Shown piece by piece: positions 36,801-48,800 of a stretch of DNA of 64,000 bases. Where the stretch lies: NCBI GenBank assembly GCA_030407085.1, contig CM059586.1:85185501-85249500 (forward strand). Reading direction: 5' to 3'. A program made the translations under genes and the position numbers. The notes under the pieces are model-generated. The model made no database searches and was not told where the DNA came from. It worked only from the letters and a program-made list of their open reading frames with translations. Numbering within the stretch: position 1 is the stretch's first letter; each line of letters opens with the position of its first letter. Origin of the DNA: Trichopria drosophilae (taxonomy: Eukaryota; Arthropoda; Insecta; Hymenoptera; Diapriidae).

Positions 36801-39800
36801 AACGATATCGTGTGCAAAATTTTCACGTATTTTCTGTTTGCATTCGATTTGTTTCCATTTTGAAATGATCTGTGAGCCAAAAATGTTTACTATGCTATGA
36901 CCTAGGAAATTCTACTGTATTTTGGCACTGGAATTTTTGCTGTATTGTGGCACAGGAATTTTTACTGTGCTCTTGATCCGAAATTTTACATATTACTTTG
37001 GAAAAATTCAGCATAGCAATGTAAATTTTACTTTGCCAACAATGCAGATATGAATGACCATAAATAAATGCGAAATGTTGCAGTCTTTATTTATCACATA
37101 AATGCACGAGTTGTGATATCGTTACATTTTTATCCAAATTAATTCTCTACACATTTTTCAGATAAATATATTTTACATAATTCAACTCTAAAATATATAT
37201 GATGTCTAACAAAAATAAAAAGATATCAGATATTATCATCCACTATTAAAGCGTTAAGTAGAGTAAGGGGGTAAGGGGAAATTTCAAATACATACAAGAG
37301 GGGTCGGCGCCATCTTGAAAACCATGACCAGTTGAAATAAGAGGGGTTCTACTGTACGTGACACGTAGTAAAATTACATCGACTTTTTTTACAGTGTTGG
37401 CTATCTGGTATTAATCTGTGTTTACGTAATGGTTACATTGTTACATAAATGTTACATAGTTGATACATAACTGTTACTTCTGTGTTTGCAGGGTATCAAC
37501 AAACAAAAACTTAATATATAAACTAATAAATTTAACAATATGTTTGTACATATTATTTATTTACCGTCTACCAATTGTACATGCAAATATGAATCGCACT
37601 TATCTCACTTGCAACTTGCAACCAAATTTGAAGGTTCGGTAGGTTTCCATATACGTCGCTCGAACTGCAAAGTATATTTCACCAGATTAATTTACTGTGA
37701 ACATTATTTTTAATGAACCGTAAATTTTACTACATAATAAAGTATTTTAAAACATTATAAAAATCCGGCACACGGTCAAACTTACCTTTCGGTCCCTTTC
37801 CTCTTCTTATATATGCCTATATATGTGTATGCCAGTGCCAAACACACATATATGGTGCTTTCTCGGTTTCCCGCTCAAAAATGCCTGATCAATTTTTGCA
37901 GTTTCGCGCAAGCGCGTGGACATTGCAAGTGCATGTTGTGTACCCACGCGCCGTTGAAAAAACCAGCTCCCGACTCCGGAGTGAAATCCCTGGTTACTGC
38001 GTCTGCGTCCTCGTTCCCGTGTCGATCGGTCTATAGTCAACAATAGTCAACAACGGAAGCGAGAGACCAGATTCGGAGAAGTGGCGACCTCGGAATCAGA
38101 TGAGCTCCTCGTCCTGAACAACCTCTTCTTCGTCGCTCTCCAGGACGATGGCGGGAGTCGTACCACTGTCCGGCAGATCCGGCAGGAAGCAGTGGACGCT
38201 CCACGGTAAAAAACACTGACACTTTTTCCTTCTAGTTACAAATCTTCGAAATCGATATCCACTGACACTGCATACCTGTAGGCATTTTCCAAAATTAGAT
38301 CAATTTTCAGCTAGTCTCCAAAGATCCTTCGCATTCCATGAATAATCAATTTCTATTGCGTATGTACTCTACGATGATAAATCAATGAACAACGACCATG
38401 ATATCGTATTGATTGTTTATGTTTTGTTTGTATTGTGTTTTCTACTTCGTTTTTTTATCTGTTTTTATATGTATCGATATTCTGTACCAGTTGACAACAG
38501 ACATAAAGTATGTAATTCTATTTAGAATGATACAAGATATATTTACTTAAAATTGGAGTCATAAGCTTGTCAGGTTTTAATTTTGTATAAAATTTTTAAA
38601 AATACCACACCAAAACTTTTCAATTGACAATATTGACTCTACGATTGTTAAATAAACCGCTGTGCGATGTAATGGATGCTTTCCAAACATTCGGATGTTT
38701 AAAATCCTAACCCAAACTTTAGAACAGTGACAAATCGTAACCATTTGATAATATGTTTGTATGAACATTTGTTATATTGAAACCAGATATAAATGTTATA
38801 TTTGATGCAGCAAATGTTAAAAGTTATTCAACTTACTTTTCCTGTACATTTCTCCGATTACTATACAAGTAACTCCAACTTATTTATACTTTATGTACGT
38901 TTTGAATAGCTTCTGATCAATACATAATTATACAATAATAAACAATATAAATTTATTTATTTAAATACTCTATAGATAAAATTGAATTACAAAATCAATT
39001 GCAGTAATGATGTATATATTAATACGTCACGATAAAATAAGTCGTACCTTTAATACGTGTCACGTCGGAAATTGATTCACGTTTCACAAGTAGCGTGTTT
39101 TTTACTCTATACGAGTAACAAGGTGGATTTGCGATTTGTTAATCATCGCGTATGAAAAATTAGAAATTGATTTGGTTTTTAAGTTTATTTGAAGATTTAA
39201 CTAAAAATAAGAAAGATCTTTATTTTCTTTTGCATGATTTTGAGTTTATAATTTTAATTCTCGTCGATAGTACATTTGGTGTAAATTTACGACAAATCAC
39301 GCTTAGATTTTACGTACGACTTGTACCTTTATTATTTGAAATGTGAATCTATTTATTTCCAACATGACACGTAATAAGAATATGTAAAAATTTATATAGT
39401 GTTCTTAATTCTAATTAATTATTTCTTATTTATAACCTCTTTGTACCATTTTGTAATCACAACCAACTTAATTTGACTCGTTCCAATATCTGTGCACTTT
39501 AAAATCATGGTAAAATTCCTATATTATCAACGCGATTGTACATGTGCACAGCAAATAAGGCGTCAGTAGATTATTGGTGAGAAAGACGCTACTTTCGAGA
39601 GGGAGGAGTACCCAGCAATCGAAATTGTATTGAAATGTATTGACTTGGATTAATTTTTCGCTTTTGAATACGCTATTTGAAATTTTCAAATACATTCGAA
39701 TCCAAAAATACTTTACTATTATTTTAATACAAAAATATGAATCCAAATGAATACATAAATAATATCGTTGCGGAAACTATTAAAAATACTCGAAAAAGGC

Positions 39801-42800
39801 AAAGTTGTGAATCAATCTGAATACAAATGAAGATTGAAATGATAATTTTTTGATACAATCGAATCCATAAATAATAACAGTTAATTACCGGAATTAATGA
39901 AAATCCATTTCAATACATGACTGAGCAAAATAATGCTTGCTTTAATCCAAATGAATTTAAAATAAATCAATACAAAAATTAAAGTGTGGTGAAATCATTT
40001 GAATACAAATTCTTAATGATTCTTCATTTTAATACAAATGAATCTATTAAAAAAAAAATAACTTCCGCTTTGAAGTGAAAAAATATTAAAATTATGTTCA
40101 TTTCGTAATTATTCATTTGAATTACAAAAAAGTTATTTTCGAAAATAAAAGCCACAAATGACTTTTCCTTCAAAATTTGGAATGTGAAATGTTTATTTTA
40201 AACCAATTTCCAATGACATTTAGCAGTGCTCTGTCGGAAATGGTACACTTTATTTAAGCGTTCAATACACAAGAGTCCAAAAAGTGTTATACACTTAAAT
40301 GAAATGTATTTGTACACTTATTGGACTCCTAACTGACACTTATTTTCAAATTTACGCAATATCTCATAAACGGTATGAGATATGTGAAATCTGATGAAAT
40401 TTTGCCATGATGTGCAATGATTCAGCTGACATACACAATTCAAAAATTTCATAATTTTAGAAATCGAAAATTCTCGAATCATGTATAATGGCTTCGAATC
40501 ATCGCACCAAGGTACCCTTAATTTATGTCAATTTCGTTAAATTTCACGTATCTCGTACCATTTTCAAGATATTGCGTAATTTAGAAAAAAAATTACAATA
40601 TTTATTTTACCAACAAAAATATCTACTGCATTCGTTCTTTTCAAAAGTCGATAAGCAAATTATTACAAAAATGTAAAATATGGTAATAAATTTAGCAGAT
40701 TATTTTTATGTACACAATTCATAAATGCTCCACGTTTCAACTATTTGTTAGTTTCGCATCATCTTTTACAGCAAGGAGGTGGTCGAGCAATTACAGCTTG
40801 AAGTTTTGGATTTAAATACATTGCCATGCATTAAAATTGTTAATACATTTCAATCCTTTTCAATACTTTTAAGATCAAATAGCGCATTCAAATGTATTGT
40901 AATACATTCAAAATTTTCAATACATTTCAATGCATTTCTGATTGCTGGGTAGGCAAAATATCTCTAATTACAGGCTGATGATCTCAATTATCAGTACGAT
41001 TCCCAAACTTTTTGATCCTATTGTTGCAGATGAATTGAGTAATTATTTCAGTAAATATAGTTCACCATTAAAACATGGATTTGTTTAGGGATGATCTTCT
41101 GTTTCCAACCTTATGTCATTTACATCCTTTTTAAATGATGCTTTAGAGAACTCGTACCAAATTGATATAATATATTTTGATTTTGATAAGCCATTCGATT
41201 CTGTGAATCATTTATTATTAATTCGTAAGCTAGCTAACCTAGGTATCTCTGGAAAATTGATCCAGTGAATACAGTCATTCCTTCAAAATTGTACTCAGAT
41301 GGTGTGTCTTACTCCCAGTAAATGAAAAAAGATTGAAAAGGATTAAAAAGGGATCAATTGGGATTAAAATGAGACTACTTTTAATTAATTTTGTTCAAAA
41401 AAGGGATTAGAGTGGTTTTGAATTCTAGTAAATTCCAAAGTAGGTATATAAATTGAAATTATTGAGCCCTGTGAATCCTCCTCGAATAATCGTTGTGAAA
41501 ATCAATCGCCTTGAATGCCATAACTGGGATTGAAAAACGTATGTTTCAATCCCTGTGAATTCCACATCGGTCAGTATCGTTTAAATACCATTTCTGGAAT
41601 TAAAAATTCCTTTCTTGGATCCCCTTGAATACCATTTATTACAAATATTTGAAAGAATCCCATTTAATACAAGATATGGGATTTAAGATTATATTCTTTG
41701 AATACCGGCGAATACTATCAATTACTAATCCCAGTAAACGAAAAAAGATTGAAAGGTATTAGAAGGGGATTAATGGAGATTAAAATTTGATTGTTTTTAC
41801 CTCATTTTGTTCAAAAAAGGTATTGGAATGATTTTTAATCCCAATAAAACCCCAATTATGAAAAGAATTTTGACTTATTGAATCCCCTCAAATGCCGTTC
41901 TACAAATAGCCATCAAAATGAATTCCAGCGAATACAGGATTTGGAATTAAAAAATATCTCATTGAATCCCCTCAAATTCCTCCCATTAAAAAATACCATT
42001 CAATACCAAATATGGCATAAAAGAATGTATTACTGAATCCCCTAAAAATCTATCAATTACCACCTCAAAATGAACTCCACTGTATTTCATATTTGGAATT
42101 CAAACTCATTTTAATGAATTCCCTTGAATGACCATGGCCCTAAATTAATTTTGAATTCCAGCCCAGAATTGCAAAGGTATATTATTATGGATCCTCTTGA
42201 ATACCAACGATTCCAAACATTAAAACTTATCCCAAAGGATACCAAATTTGGAATTGTGTTCAGTGAATACTGAATTTACTATTATGATAAAATTATTAAA
42301 AACATAAATAATGATCATTGAATAGATGCACGAGTTCATAAAATGATATGTAAATTAACTTTTGTTTCATATAACAAAAATTTGAAACAACATATTTTCG
42401 TGCGTGAAAAAAAGATTAAAAAAATGTTTTATGTATTTATGTTATTTTATATACACGCAGAAAAAGACCAACTCTTTGTTTCGATGGTTTTTAAACTAAA
42501 TAATTCAGTGAAATTTCTCTGTGAATTGTGGTATTTAATATATTTTAGCCTGCCCGAATACATTATTATATAAACATATAGAAAAATTCTCTACTTTCTG
42601 TTTCAACTATTCGTTATTTTTTCATTATTTCAGAATAGTGAGTGTGGCCGAGTGGTTGCACTTCGAACTTGCTGCGCAGAGAACCGTGGTTCGATTCTCG
42701 GTCGAAGTGAATCTGCTTTTTTTTCAATTTTTTGATTTGGGATTATATAGGATTAAAAAAGATAGAATTGTTTTAATTTCAATACTAACAAAAAAGGGAT

Positions 42801-45800
42801 TAAAAATTTTGAATCACTTTTAATCTTTTTTCGTTTACTGGGCTGAGTTGTCCCCTTTTGAGGTTCCTTCTGGAGTACTTTATTTTGTTTATTAACGATC
42901 TCAGCTCAATATTTCGTTTCTCATATCACCTTTCGTACACCGATGATTTAAAAATATAATCTATTTTAAAGTCACTGATAGATGCCTCGAATATCCAAAA
43001 AGATAATCGTTGGAAGAATAGAGAACAATCCTCTCTTTTTAAATATGCAAAAGTGTAAAGTACTAAGGTTTCGTAGGTCTATGACAAAACAGATTTCTTT
43101 TCAATATTTTATTGATGGTCCTGGGAATACCTTATCATTTAAAAAACACCTGACATTGTTACTAACGATGCTTACAAACTAAACAACTTACAACTTTGTA
43201 ATTCGAGCAACTACTTCTTTCACTGATGTTACTGCTATTACTCATATTTATAAAACCTTACTACTGTCTAAACGTTTATAGGCATTTCCTATTTGGTCAC
43301 CTTACACTAAGTCGAATATTTCTTTGCTAGAATCTGTTCAAAAACGGTTTTTCCAGTTCTTGGCTTATAAAACTCGTCACCCTTATGATTTTTTTTCACA
43401 TAATTATTCGGGTTTATCTGTCTTTTTCAAAACTTCAACGGTTGAGTCTTTACATAGATTTAACTATCTTATATTAATGCGAAACATTCTAAATGGTGCA
43501 TTCCGAGCAATTATATGAGTAAACTACCAGAGTGCCAATTTTAGAACTTTACAAGAAAGAAACTGTAAAACAAATCGGTGTTTTTTCTTGCAGTATTTAG
43601 ACTAACTTGTTTATAGACTAATTTACCTAAAGACCTAATTTCAATTGTCTTGGATAATGTTTTTTCACAGTGCGAACAATTCAGCACAGTCTTCGAAATG
43701 TGAGGCCAATCCAAGAACGTAGTATTAGTACGAATTATATATTTTTTTCGTGAATTCCTCGAATAATACGGTTTTGGAATTGCCTAGGATCAAGAATTAT
43801 TAATGAACCAACATTTAATAACTTTTTTCATAATGTGAAATATCATACCAATGAGTACAATGAAGTATTACTTTGCTTTAGATAATATTTACAAATATAA
43901 ATTAGTTTCGTTTCTATTTTTTGTTATATTTATAATTTAGATTGTTTTACTATTACTTAAACATTGTATATAATTATGTTCTTTATATTACTGCGCCAAC
44001 AATGTACAAATGTGTAAAAGGCTTCAAGCCATTGGTCTAAATAAATAAATAAATAAATAAATGTTTTCTGTTTTCATGATAAAAATTCAATGCTACAATG
44101 TTACTGCTAGTCATATAATATGGTTATCTTATTCTATTCTTTATATAAATTTAGATAAATTTTGTTATTTCAATTGCGCCACATCAATGTTAATATTTTA
44201 TGTAAAACGGTGTTATTGTCCATAAAAATGTAATAAATAAATAATATGTTAGAACTTATATAGGTTATTGTCATGATAAACATTAATGCCAACGTCCATT
44301 ATGGTCGTGACTGATACATGAATATCCCAGTAAACGAAAAAAGATTAAAAGTGATTCAAAATTTTTAATCCCTTTTTTTGTTGGTATTGAAATTAAAACA
44401 ATTCTATCTTTTTTAATCCCATATAATCCCAAATCAATAAATTAAAAAAAAAGCAGATTCGCTTCGAACGAGAATTGAACCACGGTCCTCTGCGCAGCAA
44501 GTTCGAAGCGCAACCATTTGGCCACACTGACTGTTGTGAAATAATGAAAAAATAACGAATAGTTGAAATAGAATATAAGAAAGTAGAAAATTTTTCTACG
44601 TGTTTATATAATAATGTATTTGGGCAGGCTAAAATACATTAAATACCACAATTCACAGCGAAATTTCACTGAATTATTTACTTTAAAAACAATCAAAACA
44701 AAGAGTATATAAAATAACATAAATACATAAAACATTTTTTAATCTTTTTTTCGCGCTCGAAAATATGTTGTTTCAAATTTTTGTTATATGAAACAAAAAT
44801 TAATTTACATATAATTTTATGAACTCATGCATCTATTCAATGATCATTATTTATGTTTTTAATAATTTTATCATAATAGTAAATTCAGTATTCACTGAAC
44901 ACAATTCCAAATTTGGTATCCTTTGAGATAAGTTTTAATGTCTGGAATCGTTGGTATTCAAGAGGATCCATAATAATATATCTTTTGCAATTCTGGGCTG
45001 GAATTCAAAATTAATTTAGGGCCATGGTCATTCAAGGAACTCATTAAAATGAGTTTTAATTCCAAATATGGAATACAGTGGAATTCATTTTGAGGTGGTA
45101 ATTGATAGATTTTTAGGGGATTCAGTAATACATTCTTTTATGCCATATTTGGTATTGAATGGTAGTTTTTAATGGGAGGAATTTGAGGGGATTCAATGAG
45201 ATATTTTTTAATTCCAAATCTTGTATTCGCTGGAATACATTTTGATGGCTGTTTGTAGAACAGCATTTGAGGGGATTCAATAAGTCAAAATTCTTTTCAT
45301 AATTAGGGTTTTATTGGGATTAAAAATCATTCCAATACCTTTTTTGAACAAAATGAGATAAAAACAATCAAATTTTAATCTCCATTAATCCCCTTCTAAT
45401 ACCTTTCAATCTTTTTTCGTTTACTGGGATCCTATGCGATCAGCCACTTTTTCAGTGATCGACACCCAAATACCATTTGTGGTACAGTGAAAACTAAATT
45501 GCCATAGCGACATTACCATTACTGACTGCGAGGTGGTGTTTTCGCTATAACGGTCATCTAATGACAAATCATTTGAAAGTGTCGTGATGAACACAAATAT
45601 TGTTGGTGGAAATTACACCCCGTATATAGAGATACAGAGATAAATGTGACATTGGATTGACTTTGTAAGTCAGACCTTAAGACTCTTTATCATTTTCAAT
45701 GATATAATTCCGAGTAATTTTTTGCACAAATTGCGAATGCTAGAAAACGATAAATATTTCACCAATGTGTGATATAAATAATTGTTATATTTAACGCTTA

Positions 45801-48800
45801 AAATATTGAAAGTTATTTAACTAATGTCTGCATAATCTTCTTCTGATTAAATAGGTCACCAACGAGTCCTTTAATAACATAAGTTTTTCATTCAGCAGTT
45901 TGTTATATAGAAAACGTAACACAAAGTAAATATATTTTAATGTATTATTAATCATTATTATTTTTACTTTTGTAATTCAATTTTGTCTAAATAAATACAA
46001 CGTAATGAAAACTTTGCCGAAAGAGTGCCGATTTTCCACAACACACCGATAACCATCCAGAAAGTTATGCTACTTTGCTACTTGGGTAGATACAAATTTA
46101 CAAATTTACAAAGCACTTTACATGTTTTTATAGTTTTAAAAAAATGAGTACTTTTATTAATTCTTTTTTAATAAAACGCAAATATCTGCTTCAATGTAAT
46201 TCTAAATATTAACAATCGAAAAGCCTGCCTAGAAACACAAAATACATTATCAGATTGGTTTATATAAAAATATGAACTTAATTTTTTAGATGGGCCAAGA
46301 GGATCGCTCAGGAGACTGCGGTCGCAACTGGCTGAAGATGGATGTCCAGAATCCCAGGTGGTTCTGGCTAAAGAACTGTTGGAAGAATGTTGCGGTGTGT
46401 ATTAAAATAAATAAACTCTCAATATTTACTTATACTTAAATATACTTAAAAGAATGACTAGATTAGATAGACAAGAAAAACTAGATTTATCCATTTTTTA
46501 AGTACGTTTTTATTTTGATTAAAAACTATTGATTAAGTTCGATGATGGAAATCAGTTTAATACATTTTTTAACCTATTAAGTCCCAAAACGGCAAAATTT
46601 GTATCTTACGTTTGAGCTTAGGAAACTTTGTGAAAAAGTAAGAAAATCTTTTGGAAAATATTCAGCCCTACTATTTTCGGATACGCTCTACACGATAGAA
46701 TGGTTTCAAATTTTCGATTGTTGATTATCAATTTAAAAAAAAAATATGATTTTCTTATGAAAAATTCTTATTTAATCAAAAATTTGAGTGGGAAGGAAAT
46801 GTTTTTACTGTCGCAAATATGCACAAAACATCTAAACTTTTCAACCATCTTTGGTTTTTTATCGTACGATTTTTGTTAACAAAATGGCGGCCAAAAAACG
46901 AAAGCTAAAAATCAAACTTTCATTTTAGTACTTGTTTTGACGTTTTTTTCGTTGGAATCGTGTAAATTAACCCTTTATTTCAGTAAAAATATACATAAAT
47001 ATAATATTGTTTCTAAAAATAACTATAAAAAACATATGAAAAATAATGTTTTTACGGTTTAAAAAAAAATAATAAAAAAGAAGACACTTGAATTCATCGA
47101 CCTCCACGTGGTAAGTGTCGGGCATCGTTGTTAAAGAAAAAAAATAACGGCTAAGAGATGAAAATTGAAAAATGATTAGATTTGCAAACCAATATTTCGA
47201 AAATCAACGATATTCAGATTATTACATTAGTTCCTGTTCAAATAATGATGAGAAACCGTAAAAAACACTTGTTAAAACCTTAAAAACATTAATTTTCATA
47301 TATAACCCATTTTATAGTTATTTTTAAAAAATATATTATATTTAAGTACATTTTTACTGAAATAATTAAATAATTTACACGATTCCAATGAAAAAAACGT
47401 CAAAAACAGTAGTGAAATTAAAGTTGGATGTTTTAGCTTTCGTTTTTGTTAAAAAAAATCGTACGATAAAAAACCAAACCTGGTTGAAAAGTTTATATGT
47501 TTTGTGCAATTTTTTGCATATTTGCGACAGTAAAAAACTTTCCTTCCCACTAAAATTTTGTATTAAATAAAAATTGTTCATAAAAACATCAAATTTTTTT
47601 TTAAATTGTTAATCAACAATTGAAAATCAAAGTTTTCAAAATTTTAAACCATTCTATCGTGTAGAGCGTACCCGAAAATATTAGGGTTGGATATTTTCCA
47701 AAAGATTTTCTTACTTTTTCGTAAAGTTTCCTGAGCTCAACGTAAGATACAAATGTTACCTTTTTGGGATTAATGGGTTAAGATGACATCAATACCCAAT
47801 CATTGTTTTTTAAATATATTTTTAAGTTGTAATTATAGTTATATTATTTAAAATTCTAGTGAATTCTGTAATGGACAAACCTCGTTTGTCCCGTGTGTTC
47901 ATAATATATGCGTCAAAAGTCGGAAATGTCGATGATAGCAGTTACTAGTACAAAATAGTGGAAGGAGTTGTTTAAAATTCTCATTCGAATGTATATACAT
48001 ACTGGGTATAAAAAAAGTTCCGGAACGGCTAGATAACTTCTGCCAGAATTAAAAACGCCGAAACACGTAAAATGATTTGCCAAAACGTCTATTCTTTTTA
48101 GGGGAACTACAACCCCCCACCCCGGGAACATAGGGCATGGGGGAATTTTAATTCGATGCAGCGTTGCGATAGTCACTCCTGCGACTAGCGGCCGCAGGAG
48201 AAACTACAGATTTGTAAAAGTTACCATTTCAAAATGTTAATTTCTGCTACGAATGTCTAAAAATTCGTTATATTTAATGGGATATAGTTCGTAGTGAATA
48301 TCCACAGGTATATATAGTGTATATTATACATGTAAGCACCCATTCACGTATACACTTTCGCGCGTTAGGAATTCGTCATTAGTTTTGGGCTTACCATCTC
48401 TCGGTTTCTCGCTAGTGAAATAGAACGCGGTTAACCCATTAACGTCCAAGGGACACTTTTTCTTGTTTCAACTTTAATCGAGTATTTCGTATCAAAATCG
48501 AAGTCAACAAAAATTGCGAGGTACATATCCTACTATTTTCGAGGTCGCTCTTCAAGATTCCGAGGTCGAAATTGAGTTTCGGCCATTAGGAATTCCAATA
48601 TGGCGCCGAATTTGAAAAAAATGTCAAAAAAATGGGGAACTATTTATTCTTACCAATTTTTTTCGAGCCCTTAGAATATTGGGATTCTATTGAAACTCTG
48701 AATAAAGGTGATTAAAATACTTCAATTTTAAGGAAAAATTTTACTTTTATACACTTCATCATTCTAACGACCTCAAAATGGCCGCAACAATAAAATTTCT

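Larger units (their letters stand above)
34233..37493. mobile_element. Outer TIR element (CCCTGTAAACACGG ends), carrying nested insertions
   Basis: The left end CCCTGTAAACACGG, continuing to AACAGTTATGTA, is mirrored at the right end by TACATAACTGTTAC and then GTGTTTGCAGGG. TA flanks both sides (34,231-34,232 and 37,494-37,495). Its interior holds smaller inverted-repeat sequences, including arms around ACGTAGTAAAATTACATC, the repeat at 34,814-35,583, and the pogo-like element at 35,628-37,354. There is no transposase frame. Confidence 0.75.
39540..44062 (+). mobile_element. Jockey-type non-LTR retrotransposon remnant, split by two insertions
   Basis: Three segments belong to one plus-strand element: up to 39,610, 40,952-41,313, and 42,843-44,062. 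They read as an RT domain: a NYRLMIS block (compare NYRPIS), HGF..GSSV, the first catalytic Asp in FDFDKPFDSVNH at about 41,180, and the YTDDL form of the YADD motif at about 42,940. The C-terminal region is LLESVQKRFFQFL. It ends with ATTGGTCTAAATAAATAAAT and an (AAAT)n tail at 44,038-44,062. Stops and frameshifts show that it is inactive. Frame continuity across both junctions, once the insertions are ignored, fixes the insertion points. Confidence 0.85.

Noticed and set aside
42641..42722. Functional Ser or Leu tRNA gene
   Set aside because: Boxes A and B are good but the T stem and acceptor stem do not pair, so it is tRNA-like only.
44038..44062. AAAT repeat as an independent microsatellite
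   Set aside because: It follows directly on the retrotransposon 3' UTR and is best read as its tail.
47375..47581. Overlapping open frames on both strands in wolframin intron 2
   Set aside because: They lie in the arm of the TTAA foldback element and have no similarity to proteins.
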